DNA of 64,000 nucleotides from Seminavis robusta (GCA_903772945.1 CAICTM010000122.1:47599-111598); one strand, 5' to 3'; positions 10,052-20,972 are shown, counted from the stretch's first letter. Translations and numbers: made by a program. The notes: generated by a model not told the origin, from the sequence alone.

Positions 10052-10327
10052 CTAATCTTTGCTTTCGGTGATAGTCGTATCGTCCTCGCCTTCCTCGTCG
10101 TCGTCACTGTCCTCGTCGCTGTCCTCGTCGCTGGCACTGCTACTGTCACTGCTGCCATTACCACCAACTTTAACTTTGAATGGAAGGCCATTCATCAATG
10201 GTCTTCTCAGATCAACATGTTGCTTCTTCTTTGCCGCCGAGTTTGCAGCTTCATGTTCAGCATGGACAGTTGAAACCATGGCGAGGACCATGACGGCCAG
10301 TAGGGTCAAAGCTAGGATTCTGTTCAT
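10052..10327 (-). CDS. Small secreted Ser/Asp/Glu-rich acidic protein
   Basis: 91 aa from ATG 10327; the frame upstream lacks a better start. Residues 1-23 form a clear signal peptide ending VHA. A short basic segment (AAKKKQHVDLRRP) and then KVKVGG lead to a strongly acidic C-terminal half of Ser, Asp and Glu (residues 58-84). The composition recalls silacidin-type acidic peptides of diatom silica, which are also Ser/Asp/Glu-rich and proteolytically released. That is analogy of composition only, not homology. A cation-binding or mineral-associated extracellular role is a reasonable guess. The acidic stretch is encoded by a trinucleotide-rich tract and could vary in length. Confidence 0.6.
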   Translation of the reverse strand: MNRILALTLLAVMVLAMVSTVHAEHEAANSAAKKKQHVDLRRPLMNGLPFKVKVGGNGSSDSSSASDEDSDEDSDDDEEGEDDTTITESKD

Positions 10328-11288
10328 GATGTATGTTTCCGTTGGTGCGGGTTGGTAGCTAGCTGTTGTTGGCAAGCTGCAAAGGGACAGTTTGTGAGCC
10401 GTGAGGAACCTAACAACTAGATTTGCAACAATCGGAGAAGCAACCGGCGTTGTTTTGCCAGATGCATCGCGGTAGCTACATAGGGGAGGTGGGGTGTACA
10501 GCTCTACTAGTTCCGGTACCGGTACAGTCGTACCAGTTCCTAGGTGAGACACAGTTCGATTTCCCAGGTCTAAATGAGGGGATCGCTTGCGTGCGGGATG
10601 GTTTCACCAGATGATAGAGAAGAGTAACCATGCACCAATCTTTTCTTGGATCTTGCAAGACACTGCATGAGAACTCCTCCGGCAAATCCATGTTGTTCAG
10701 GAGCCTTGTGGCCAACCAGATGAAGTCAAGTCTGTGAGGTAGAAGTAAATACATTGATAGTGAAAAGTGGGTTTAGAGTTTAGAGTAGGGAGGTTATCTA
10801 GCTACGGAAGCCAGCGAGAGCCAGGCTTTGGCCTTTTAATGTTCTTGCACAGCCAGCTCCTTTCTTGCTAGCTTGCTGTAGGTTGCTTACCGTGTTGTTT
10901 GACAAGTGGCAAGCAGTCGGCAACGACCAGGTGGTTTTAATTCATTCTCACTTTCGTGCTCTCTCAAGTACGTAGTGGTAGTGAGGTCTGAGTTCGATAA
11001 ACTCCATTTCTGCTCTCGAGCTGTTCAGCAAAGCATCCAAGCATCAAAGCTGAATCCCGGTAGTGCTGACGACCAGCACACCAACTAAGTTCCGTGCTCC
11101 TGCATGATCCCACACACAGTACAATTGTCGACTAGCAAGAAGCAGCCTTCCCACCCATCATCAGCACACAAAAATCAGTTGCCTAAATGTATAGTAGTCT
11201 CCAATTTAGTATTCTCAAGTTAAACACTCCCAAATTCATCAAATTCACAAACAAACGAATCGAATCAATAATCACACTTCTTGTCTTC
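10328..11288. other. Intergenic region, no supported gene
   Basis: The short frames here have no recognisable motifs. GGTACCGGTAC-type words occur at 10514-10530. The 3' end of the Kazal-like gene lies at its right border. Confidence 0.4.
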
Positions 11289-12974
11289 TCAGACCATGGG
11301 ATAGTAGGCCACAAAAGCAAACAGCATGCCCATTTTTGCAGCCAACCGAACTGCAGCACCTGAATCAGGAGCAGGTGCGGGGGCGCTGTCGCCCGCAGGA
11401 GCATCAGTGGCAGGAGCATCACCAGCGGGTTCTGTTGCATTGGTCACTGGGTCACTTTCGCCCAATCCAAGCGTCTCTGTTTCATTGCTGGCATCCGTCG
11501 CAGTGGCGCCATCCGGAATTGGCTCAAAGGTTGTGGATCGACTGACGGTTGCCACCAGGGGTTCAACGCAAAAACCGGCGTATGGACTGGGATTGTATCC
11601 AGCAGCTTCCGCAAGACAAGCATTGGAATAGACACACGATGCTGACGCATACACAGATTCATCAAAGCAAATGTGTGGTTGATATTCCAGTGTGCAGATT
11701 ACATTGGGATCAGAAGCAGGACAAGAAGCGGGAGTACACTCAGCGGAAACCCATCCAGCCCGATTGGCAAAACACAAGGACAGATAAGGGCATAGGTATG
11801 GACCACACAAGACCTCTTCCACCTCAAAGTCACTGCATGTATCAGCTGTGGCATCTGAGACAGGACAGTTGGCGCTCCGACACTGAAGGTTATTGAAACC
11901 AACTGCTTGTGCCAAACAAGGATTGGTATAAAAGCAGTCCACACCGTCGCCAGAGTCGCATAGGACCTCATTGACCTCAGTGGTACACACAGTCCCGGAG
12001 TCGGGTGCCGGACAACTTGCTGGGGGTGTAGGATCATTCCGGGACACACATCCAGTGGCTCCAGCCGCGTTGGCAATGCATGAATTATCGTAGGAACATC
12101 CATTGTCGCAATCTTGAGGATCATATTCTCGAGTGCACATAGAAGTGGCAGGTGGTTGAGGACAGTTGGCACCGATACAACTAAGTTCGTCTTGGCCCGC
12201 TGCCACAGCAAGACACATGTTGGAATAATAGCACCCCAAGGGGTAGCAAACGACAGGGTTCTCATCGGTAGTGCAGACCGTGTCAGGGTCGGGCAAATCG
12301 CAGCTGACCGACTGACAAACAGCGGGATCCCTGATGTCGTGTCCTGAAGTTGTCACAGCTGCATCGGCTTCACAATAGTTGGTGTAGTAACATTCGTCTA
12401 GACAGCGGATTGGATTAAAGTCAAAGTCACATGTGATGCTGCCAGGGAATGTGGGACAAGCATTGACGTTGTTTCCCGGGATATTGACTTGCCGGACACA
12501 ATCTCCAGATTCTAGATCTTGACCCGATGCTGTGGCAAGACATCCATTGGAATATTGACAAAGGCCCGTTCCGTCCACGAGGCAGATATATGGGTCGAAC
12601 TCCAAGGTACACGCCACACTGTCAGATGGGGCAGGACAGTTGGCCGCATAGCAGGCGGTGGGAGGAAAGCCAGCAGCCTCAGCTTGGCAATAGCTGTCAT
12701 ACTGACAAGGCAAGTCACCGCAAGTCACAGGATTGCTCTCCGTAGCACATGCAATATTTGGGTTTGGATCGGTACATGCGGCAGGGTAGCAGCGAGAAGG
12801 AGTGTACCCACCAGCATTCGCCAAACACATGTTGTCAAATTCCTCTGCACCCAAGCCACATTTGACAGGGTCACCTTCGGGGGCGCAAGCTACAACTTGA
12901 AGGTCACGTTCATCAGTGGCCACTGTGTTGCCAATGGCAGAGAGCAAGGTAATCGCTACAACAGCAACCCTCAT
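11289..12974 (-). CDS. Secreted nine-repeat Kazal-like cysteine-rich protein, anchor-like tail
   Basis: 561 aa from ATG 12974, chosen because a signal peptide follows (MRVAVVAITLLSAIGNTVAT). About nine repeats of 45-60 aa follow with the pattern C-x-E-x-x-P-x-x-C-x(3-10)-C-x-Y-S-N-x-C-L-A-x-A-A-G-x-C, close to Kazal-type protease-inhibitor domains, although several repeats have altered spacing. Repeats are separated by CPxPDxxxxC linkers. A Thr/Ala/Pro/Asp stalk then leads to PDSGAAV and a hydrophobic C-terminus (MGMLFAFVAYYPMV), suggesting GPI or membrane anchoring. An extracellular inhibitor or adhesive is likely; which proteases are bound cannot be told. It is the inverted paralogue of 16178-17878 and shares an identical 167-bp tract with it. 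Confidence 0.85.
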   Translation of the reverse strand: MRVAVVAITLLSAIGNTVATDERDLQVVACAPEGDPVKCGLGAEEFDNMCLANAGGYTPSRCYPAACTDPNPNIACATESNPVTCGDLPCQYDSYCQAEAAGFPPTACYAANCPAPSDSVACTLEFDPYICLVDGTGLCQYSNGCLATASGQDLESGDCVRQVNIPGNNVNACPTFPGSITCDFDFNPIRCLDECYYTNYCEADAAVTTSGHDIRDPAVCQSVSCDLPDPDTVCTTDENPVVCYPLGCYYSNMCLAVAAGQDELSCIGANCPQPPATSMCTREYDPQDCDNGCSYDNSCIANAAGATGCVSRNDPTPPASCPAPDSGTVCTTEVNEVLCDSGDGVDCFYTNPCLAQAVGFNNLQCRSANCPVSDATADTCSDFEVEEVLCGPYLCPYLSLCFANRAGWVSAECTPASCPASDPNVICTLEYQPHICFDESVYASASCVYSNACLAEAAGYNPSPYAGFCVEPLVATVSRSTTFEPIPDGATATDASNETETLGLGESDPVTNATEPAGDAPATDAPAGDSAPAPAPDSGAAVRLAAKMGMLFAFVAYYPMV

Positions 12975-14195
12975 GGCAATGTTTCTATGAGAAGAGATAC
13001 GAGATTTGTGGTGTCCAGAAGTCCAGAATGAATGAGGCCCGTCTTGGATCTTTTTTTGAGAAAACCAGCACGAGCGATGACTCAACGGCCAAGGTGCGTT
13101 CAGGATGTTTCCAGAAGGTTCTTGTTTTGCAAAGTGTGGGGAGGTTGAGGATCCCCCCACCGGTCCTGCCACCTTTGCTATCACCTCCCACGTTTCCAAC
13201 AGTTTTGGGGATGACACCGTACTTCAAGTTGGGCAAGACTATGCTGGAGGCATGTATCACAGGACAAGCTCCAAAAGCAAGTGCATCTGGCTACAGTCGG
13301 TACCATCGAGCGGCTGAGGTCAGGGCCAGCTAGCTGAATCGATCGAGAAGGAGGGAGGAATGGATGAATGGATACCATGACCTCTTGGTGCTTGTGGCTT
13401 TGGTAGATACTGTGCAGTACGAAGCCGGAGAAGATATGCTCTTTGACAAATGAATCTGCCTAAACATGAAATGAAATAGTTCGATGGGCACTGTTGAGAC
13501 CATCTGAAAGACTTGCCCTCATCATGAACAAGACAGTGGTACTCTTCATCCCGAACAAACTAGCGTACTCCTTCTAATCTGAACCCACAATAAACAGAGG
13601 TCGGGGTGGGGCAAGTCTCATGGCCTCGTAAATGTATCTTTCTCGGCTTTCGGCAGGTCAGTTTCGTCTCAACAAGGAAGGCGCGTCGCTCGAAACTCTG
13701 GACCGATCTCTCCATAGTGCTGGGCAAGCTGGTCTAGCGGAGTCTCGTGCGGTCCAGCTTCCCTATCCCCGAAGATTTTGCATGCCCTTTTCAATCATTT
13801 CCTTGGGATTAAAAACTTCTTTCGGTGTTGATGCAATGAAAGAATCATGACAGACTGTGTAAAATGTCTCTCCGGCCAACTGTGCCAGTGTGCCAGTGTT
13901 GGCCAGTGGCCAGGATGTCACAGCGGCTGCCACGAGTCAGCTTGCAGGTTGGCAAGAGCTGACAAGCAGAAAAGAGGAGGGAATCGCAAGGTTGGCAATG
14001 GATATCCGTTTGCAACAAAGCATCACCACGAAAAGGAGCTCCTCAACCAACATGTTGGATCCAATGTACAAGCCATAAAGGAAGCATTTATTTGTTCGGG
14101 CACACCGTCCAATAGCAGTTGATGGGATTGACACAACGATCTGGGTCTAAGCAACACTACAGGTCTCCTTGTCCGAATTTCCCCTTGGTCTGTAT
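12975..14195. other. Intergenic region, no well-supported gene
   Basis: Upstream region of the Kazal-like gene on its left. A 91-aa ATG frame at 13847-14122 and an overlapping frame are Cys- and Ser-containing but show no domain, so I do not call them genes. Confidence 0.35.
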
Positions 14196-14748
14196 ATGTT
14201 GCTCCATGCAATGGTTTCCAACAACGTGATTCCCGACCACACCCCCGACGCAACAAAGATCGTGTACAATGAATTTTTGGAGGAGTACGTCGAGTTTGAA
14301 AAACACAAACAGCGACGCAGCGATAGAGTGTGGGGAGGGCACACCGGCGTGCTCAAGAAGACGATTGAGTACACCTACCTTGGCGTCGGCGCTGCTTTCG
14401 TTCTTTGTATGCGTTTGATGTCACTCAAGCCTGCCTGTGACGTTGATTCTTTTTGGTTCCATCTGCACCATCAATACTGTCGTACAATAATTGAACGACG
14501 AGTTTGAGCAGTCCTCCACCGAGGTTGCGAATCTGGTTCGGGACCGTGACAAAGACGCGGCACGGCATATGCTTCAAACGGGCCATGTCATCACAGCTCG
14601 GGTACAAGAGAAGTACGTCTTGGCTGAACCCTCTGTTGGTGGATGTGCCGCCGCGTTGTTCCCTGGATTCCTTCGGCGGCGATCGAGGTTGAGAAGGAAA
14701 CCTGCTTGTCCCCAACAGACCATCGCACCTATGTTTGCAAATTCGTGA
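14196..14748 (+). CDS. Possible two-exon hypothetical protein
   Basis: Two adjoining frames can be joined by a GT-AG intron at 14407-14502 (96 bp, starting GTATGC). Exon 1 is 14196-14406 from ATG and exon 2 is 14503-14748; the phase is consistent (one base, then two). The product would be about 151 aa, with an acidic/aromatic segment (NEFLEEYVEFEKHKQRR), a TGVLKKTIEYTYLGVGAA stretch, a helix EVANLVRDRDKDAARHML and a basic end. No known domain is recognised. Coding-like composition in both exons argues for a real gene, but the start is weak and it could be a fragment. Confidence 0.35.
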
Positions 14749-15789
14749 TGGGAATGATTCAATGGGATGTGCCCCTGACAGCATCAGAATATTACCAGGT
14801 ATAGTATACTTGAAAGCAATGTAGCTCTTGCTTATAAGTAATCACCACCTTTGCGTGTGCTTGGACATTTGGATGGAGCAGGAACTGTGACATGAAGTCA
14901 CCATGGCAGTCTTTCAGAAAAAGGGTCATACAGGTACCAGGTACACGAAGGTTTCGCTGGATCCAAGCAACTCGAAGATGTAAATGGTAATCTTTGTCTG
15001 GCATCGCATGATATTCTGGTTGTGCTTTGGCTACCTGTTTCCCTTGCTTCAACCCCGAAAACTTGATGGGGTATGCAGTACGGTCTGAAGCTTCATGAAC
15101 CTGCCCTACTAGCTAGTATTTGGTTTGCTCCCCTGCGAAGACCTTGCCCTCTCGTCTGGTCCTAGAGCTAGCGTGCACTGGTCGCTGGGTGAACACATAC
15201 ATCGGTACTGTACGAATAACGCACTGGCTTATGCAGGGATTTGTTTCCAAAATCCGTGGAAAATTCAAATTGTTCACTTTTTGTCCGAATACATGTAAAA
15301 TCCTTCTGGTCTGGGTGTGAACACACGCCCAACAACCCAACAAGCTTTTAGTAAGAGCGGATCTTTGGGGTCAAACCCACATACAGTACAGAAATCTCGT
15401 AGACTCCAGTACGAGGTCTATTATTAATACGTCAAACTGAAGTTGAGAATCATTCAGGACTTAATGACATAGCTGTCGAGCACGCTTTTCGGCGCTCCTT
15501 TTAAGATAATTAAGTCATCCGGCTCCAGCACATTTTAAGGCTGCATGGCGCTTAGATCCAGATGGCCTTGGGAGCCATAAATAAATTGAGAGCGCGCGTT
15601 CCTCTACTCCTAAGTACAGAAGCTTTCTGGAAGGATCTTAACCGTTGGGTCATCGCTCGTGGTCTTCTCCGAAGAGTTTCCGAAGCCAAAGAAAGATCCT
15701 GACATCCTGACACCTGACACCCTTCATTTGGTTGGAGTTGCGGGAATACCTATTTTCCCGGTTTGGTCAGGCTTCAATTTCTTTCTTTT
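14749..15789. other. Intergenic region, nothing recognised
   Basis: No frame with a signal peptide, domain motif or repeat structure was found on either strand. Confidence 0.4.
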
Positions 15790-15950
15790 GAAAGAATGAC
15801 TTTTTTAAAAATGGAAGATTGACTGAAAATGAAAGAATGACTGAGTGTGGAAGAATGACACAACCTGGAAGGGTCTACATAGTTTTGCGTATAAATCAGT
15901 ACCACTTGACGGAATCTGGAAGAAGGACATAATCTGGAAGAATGGTGGAA
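15790..15950 (+). repeat. Degenerate tandem repeat, period about 20 bp
   Basis: GGAAGAATGAC-like cores (GAAAGAATGAC, GGAAGATTGAC, GAAAGAATGAC, GGAAGAATGAC, then diverged GGAAGAAGGAC and GGAAGAATGG) recur roughly every 20 bp upstream of the second Kazal-like gene. The minus-strand frame across it is only a translation of the repeat. Confidence 0.65.
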
Positions 15951-16177
15951 TTACAAAGCATGCCTCAAAGTGGCAGTTTGACCAAAAAGGAGGTGCTTCA
16001 GAAGCCCATTCCCCGCAACTCCGTTCGTCTCCAACCACCAACAACAGTGCCGCCATTTAGTAATCCTGCCAGGTGCAGTAGAGGTCGCAGTAACAACCAC
16101 AACACCAAACTAACTGAATATCATACCATAGCAAAACCATCTTATTTACTGCATTCCTCTCACCAGAAAAAGATACC

Positions 16178-17878
16178 ATGAGGCTTGCTATTGTAGCCAT
16201 TACCACCTTGCTCGCTGCCATTGGCAACACGGTGGCAACTGATGAACGTGACCTCCAAGTTGTGGCTTGCACAGCTGATTTTAACCCTGTCAAATGTGGC
16301 TTGAATGGCGATCAATTTGATAACCAGTGTTTGGCGAATGCTGGTGGGTACACTCCTTCTCGCTGCTACCCTGCCACCTGTACCGATCCCGACCCAAACA
16401 CTGCGTGCACTTTTGAGAGCAATCCTGTGGTTTGTGGTGGTGACTTAGCTTGTTCGTACGGCAATTATTGTCAAGCTCAGGCTGCCGGCTTTCCACCTAC
16501 GGCCTGTTTTGCGGCCAACTGTCCTGCCCCGTCTGGAACTGTTGCCTGTACCTTGGAGTATGATCCCTTTATCTGCCTTGTCGAAGGTACGGGCCTTTGT
16601 CAGTATTCCAATGGCTGTCTTGCCACAGCATCGGGTCAAAATCTAGAATCTGGAAATTGTGTCCGACAAAACGACGTTCCCGGCGGAAACCCAAGCTCTT
16701 GTCCCTCATTTCCTGGCAGTGTCACATGCGAGTTTGACTTTGACCCATACCGCTGTTTGGGTGAATGTTATTACTCCAACTTTTGCGAAGCCAATGATGC
16801 GATTACTACAGCTGGAATGGACATCAATGATCCCGCTGTTTGTCAGTCGGCCAACTGTGCTTTGCCAGATCCCAACACTGCGTGCACTACCGATCAGAAC
16901 CCTGTCATTTGCTATCCTGATGGCTGCTATTATTCCAACAGTTGTCTTGCCACAGCAGCGGGTCACCAGGAATCCAGTTGTGTGAGTGCCAACTGTCCTC
17001 AACCACCTGCCACTTCTATGTGCACTCGAGAATATGATCCTCAAGATTGCGACAATGGATGTTCCTACGATAATTCATGCATTGCCAACGCGGCTGGAGC
17101 CACTGGATGTGTGTCCCGGAATGATCCTACACCCCCAGCAAGTTGTCCGGCATCTGACTCCGGGACTGTGTGTACCGCCGAGGTCAACGAGGTCCTGTGC
17201 GACTCTGGCGACGGTGTGGACTGCTTTTATTCCAATCCTTGTTTGGCACTAGCAGCTGGATTCAATAACCTGCAATGCAGAAGCCCCAACTGTCCTAAAT
17301 CAGATGCTACAGCTGAAACGTGCAGTGGCTTTGGTGTTGAAGAGGTCTTGTGTGGTCCCTACCAATGCCCTCATCTGTCCTGGTGTTTTGCCAATCGGGC
17401 TGGATGGGTCTCTGCAGAGTGTACTCCCGCTAATTGTCCTGCTTCTGATCCCAATGTAATCTGTACACTGGAATATTCTCCACACGTTTGCTTTGATGCA
17501 TCTGTGTATGCGTCAGCATCCTGTGTTTATTCCAATGGCTGTCTTGCGCAAGCTGCTGGATACAATACCAGTCCCTATGCGGGTGTTTGCGTCGAACCCC
17601 TGGTTACCGTAACTCGTTCTGCTTCCTTTACGCTAACTCCGGACGGCGCCACGGCAACGGACGCCACCAATGAAACAGAGTCGCTTGGTGAAAGCGCCCC
17701 AGAGACCAATGCCACTGATGCTCCTGCCGGTGATGGTACCACTGATGCTCCTGCCGGCGATGGTACCACTGCTCCTGCTGACGGCAGTACCACTGCTCCT
17801 GATTCAGGTGCTGCAGTTTGGTTGGCTGGAAAAATGGGCATGCTGTTTGCTTTTGTGGCCTACTATCTCATGGTCTGA
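16178..17878 (+). CDS. Secreted nine-repeat Kazal-like cysteine-rich protein, anchor-like tail
   Basis: 566 aa from ATG 16178, with signal peptide MRLAIVAITTLLAAIGNTVAT. The repeat architecture is colinear with the paralogue at 11289-12974: nine cysteine-rich repeats with CxYSNxCLAxAAG cores, CPxxDxxxxCT linkers, a TDAPAGDGTT stalk (a 27-bp nucleotide repeat near 17716-17775) and PDSGAAV plus a hydrophobic tail. Secretion and surface anchoring are inferred. Divergence from the paralogue is spread over the gene at many third positions, except that 16986-17152 is identical to the inverse of 12006-12172, pointing to recent gene conversion. The two genes point away from each other (start codons 3.2 kb apart), so they are a divergent inverted duplication. 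Confidence 0.85.
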   Translation: MRLAIVAITTLLAAIGNTVATDERDLQVVACTADFNPVKCGLNGDQFDNQCLANAGGYTPSRCYPATCTDPDPNTACTFESNPVVCGGDLACSYGNYCQAQAAGFPPTACFAANCPAPSGTVACTLEYDPFICLVEGTGLCQYSNGCLATASGQNLESGNCVRQNDVPGGNPSSCPSFPGSVTCEFDFDPYRCLGECYYSNFCEANDAITTAGMDINDPAVCQSANCALPDPNTACTTDQNPVICYPDGCYYSNSCLATAAGHQESSCVSANCPQPPATSMCTREYDPQDCDNGCSYDNSCIANAAGATGCVSRNDPTPPASCPASDSGTVCTAEVNEVLCDSGDGVDCFYSNPCLALAAGFNNLQCRSPNCPKSDATAETCSGFGVEEVLCGPYQCPHLSWCFANRAGWVSAECTPANCPASDPNVICTLEYSPHVCFDASVYASASCVYSNGCLAQAAGYNTSPYAGVCVEPLVTVTRSASFTLTPDGATATDATNETESLGESAPETNATDAPAGDGTTDAPAGDGTTAPADGSTTAPDSGAAVWLAGKMGMLFAFVAYYLMV

Positions 17879-18999
17879 GAATTCGAAAACTGACTGTTTA
17901 TTGATTCATTTGTTTGTAAAAGTGATGAGTTTGGGAGAGTTTAGTTGAATGAAGGCAATGTAGCTGTTTAATTGATTAGTAGCAATTGCTCACCTCTGCC
18001 CTTTCCGTCCTTCGATAGTTGGCTCATGAATGAATCCAATGAGGGAGCTGTAGCCACCATGACAGTCTTGCTTTGAGAGCAAGTATGGCCGATTACACGA
18101 ACAAGTATTTGTACCACTTCGTACTTCCAGTAGATGATTTGCAGTATCCCCTTCTTTGTTCGGGGCTCCGTACCGTACGGTGGACCTGCTATGGCGCACG
18201 GCCTGCCTATTATCGCATGTGCTACCGGTATAGCTTGTTGCACACTAAATGGGGGCAGACATGAACCCGGCGCTACCACCGGTAGCCAGTATCTCCCGAT
18301 ACCTTGGCTGCCCTCCCGTGCAGTGCATTCTGCTCGACATGGCTGATTGAATGTTAGCCTGTTGAGTTCCGGAGTAGACCCAGAACCTGGTCTTAGGTAA
18401 ACGTGGCAGGATCATCCGACAACTTAACGACCGTTCCTGCATTTTCCCGCTACCTAGCTACCGGTAGATAGCTACGATATGCTGCTTCTTGCATCGATGT
18501 TGGGCTGAGCTGCTTCGGCTCCGGTACGGCCTTGGAACACCACCCTTGCAATGTATCATAGCTTCACTGGCTACTAGTTCACATGGTCGAGATGATGCTC
18601 ACTGGTTACTAGAGTCATACCGGATGTTCCACTGACATTTTTTGCTGCAATTTTCCACATACTAGTAGTATTGGTCGCCGATGACCTTAATCCACGAATT
18701 GGTTTACAAGTAGTACAGACATTTGGCAGTGGTACTTATTGCATGAATGCCTCCATGCCTGAATCGAATTCTCGAGGGTCAACGCACGGTCGCCAAAAGA
18801 ATGTGACATCAGAATTCACTCTCAATCAACCGACAAACCGACACGCAAGGTGCTTGCTTGATCGAACGATTGATTACCTCGCATCAAGGCGGTGGTGCAT
18901 CATTGAGTTATCTGGATAATCTACACCAGTAACAACCAGCTCAAACGACAAGAGCCATCTCACTTTCTCTCTTACAAACCTATTCTAAACTTTGTCTGC
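17879..18999. other. Intergenic region, no supported gene
   Basis: Rich in short palindromes such as ACCGGTAG and GCTACCGGTA (18221-18470). The short frames show no motif. Confidence 0.4.
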
Positions 19000-20052
19000 A
19001 TGATACCCTCGAGCACTTCAATGCCTGTTCGGTTTATCCGAGCCATGGCGGTGTTTCTCTTGCTACAGCAGTCGGTTGTGCGTGTCAATGCCGAGACGAC
19101 GACGACAACACCAACGGCGACCAACAAACCTCCTCGAACAAGATTGCAAGGACGATCTCCCAAGAACAATCCACAACAGCAACCACAACAGCAACGACAC
19201 TTTCAACACCGAACTCCCAAAACTCCTCCTACGACAGCCAAGAAGAAGACGAAGCAGTCATCACCCATGCAGGGAGTGTCCATGCGAGGCGCTCACGATG
19301 GAGAACACTTTAGTTTCCAAACCGCCGATCCCGAATTTAAGTGCTTTGAATCCAATACAGAATTACGAGATGCCGTCGTGCGGTACGAATCCTACAAAGT
19401 CTTTGACGAAGCATTGGCAACGACCTATGGATGGCCCATTGGCAATTGGTGTGTGTCGCACATTACCGACTTTTCCAACATTTTTCAACACAAACGCACA
19501 TTCAACGATCCCCTTTCGGGATGGGATACCTCGCGAGCGACGTCCATGCGGAACATGTTTCAAGATGCCCAACAATTCGATCAACCCCTGGGGCATTTCA
19601 ATACTTCCGCCGTCGTAGATATGAGCAACATGTTTGAAGCGGCGGTGCGATTTTTAGGAGATGGATTGGAGGAATGGAATACGCAAGCGTGTCAATCCAT
19701 GGACTTTATGTTTATGCACGCGCTCAATTTTCAACAACCCGATATCCGTCATTGGCGGGTCGATAATGTCGTGTCCATGAAGGGCATGTTCAAGGATGCA
19801 CGGTCCTTTTCGAGAGACCAGCATTTGCAACTCTTGAGTCAATGGTCCTTTCATCCCATGGTTGACATGACACAAATGGATGCATGGTGGTTGGATGCTT
19901 CCAGTAGTACCTATGGGAGGGATGAAGTCATTCAAATAATGACCAGCACGGCGGCCACCAATGCGTTTGTGGGGGGTACGGATACAACAGCAGCAACTAG
20001 TGCTATTGCTGGGAGCAGTGGCAGGGGCACTTCTAGCTATCTGAGACGGTAG
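19000..20052 (+). CDS. Secreted DUF285 (BspA-like) repeat protein
   Basis: 350 aa from ATG 19000. An N-terminal hydrophobic segment (FIRAMAVFLLLQQSVVRVNA) is a signal peptide with a long n-region; MAVFLLL (Met16) is an alternative start. A Thr/Pro/Gln/Lys-rich linker (about residues 33-100) precedes DUF285 repeats (about 120-305): TTYGWPIGNWCVS, LSGWDTSRATSMRNMF, LGHFNTSAVVDMSNMF, LEEWNTQACQSMDFMF and IRHWRVDNVVSMKGMF, the W-[ND]-[TV]-x-x-[AV]-x-x-M-x-x-M-F pattern of the family (PF03382). Such proteins are extracellular leucine-rich-repeat-like surface proteins; the ligand is unknown. Unlike the two other members in the window it lacks the N-terminal CHxNG cysteine module. The end is Ser/Thr/Gly-rich and basic. 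Confidence 0.85.
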   Translation: MIPSSTSMPVRFIRAMAVFLLLQQSVVRVNAETTTTTPTATNKPPRTRLQGRSPKNNPQQQPQQQRHFQHRTPKTPPTTAKKKTKQSSPMQGVSMRGAHDGEHFSFQTADPEFKCFESNTELRDAVVRYESYKVFDEALATTYGWPIGNWCVSHITDFSNIFQHKRTFNDPLSGWDTSRATSMRNMFQDAQQFDQPLGHFNTSAVVDMSNMFEAAVRFLGDGLEEWNTQACQSMDFMFMHALNFQQPDIRHWRVDNVVSMKGMFKDARSFSRDQHLQLLSQWSFHPMVDMTQMDAWWLDASSSTYGRDEVIQIMTSTAATNAFVGGTDTTAATSAIAGSSGRGTSSYLRR

Positions 20053-20972
20053 GTAGCTGGCTCAGTTCGTGATGAATGGGGTACATGAGTGAGACATCCA
20101 GCGGGAACCTTGGGGGGTGCTTTGCTAGCCAGAAAAGGGTTTTGACTCACAAAATTGTAGAACAGCCAAGTAAATTGCCAGTGCTGTACGTAGCAGCTGG
20201 AATGGGGGGAACAAAGCAAAACGCACACTCTAGCACTCAGCCATAATCTTGTAATTGGGAAATTATCATACAATAACGTTAGCCGTCGCCAGCAACAGAA
20301 ACTTAGCATGACGCACTTTGTGCTTTTTGAGATCCCTCGATGCCGCGTGCAGGGTGAGCGATTTTCTGTTCATGACAACGTACCGGCACCATGGCGGTAC
20401 CTCTTGCAAGCAGTCAACAGTCAAGAAGCAGGATCCAGCGTCTAATAGAGTGCAGATGAAGCTGCGGTGCAGTACCAGGTACCGTACCGCTACAGCTACG
20501 TACCTCCTGTGCCCGAATAAAGGTCGTGGATCTTGAGCGAATGTGCGGTGGCAAGTGGAAGCTTGGGCTTTGCCATCATTCGCACTCCATAAATCAGTTC
20601 GCCTGCTCATCCCCGATGGTGCAATGACAGGGCCTTTTGGGTGCGGCTGTCACTCAATCAATAATAAGAAGATCACACCCGGAATGAAGTTTTTAAATCC
20701 TGAAGTCCTCCGAAAATGTTCCAGCCGCGCGATTACATACCGTTACATGCACTGGTACCTGGTGCCTTCACGAGCCACCATTACAATCCTCCGACCTCCG
20801 ACTGAACAAGAAAGTCTCTACATGTACTTAATAGCTACTTGCAGCTACTATGCAAGGGTACCAGTACCGGTACCGCAAATAAAGTGAGGTTCCCAGTGCA
20901 TTATTTCACCAGAGCAAACCAAGAAGAGAACCTGGGACCAGCATCAAAACCAACCGACAGGCCAACCCAACC
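20053..20972. other. Intergenic region, no supported gene
   Basis: No domain-bearing frame. Contains CATGGCGGTACC/GGTACC words and a CAGTACCGGTACC cluster at 20845-20880, just upstream of the next gene. Confidence 0.4.
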
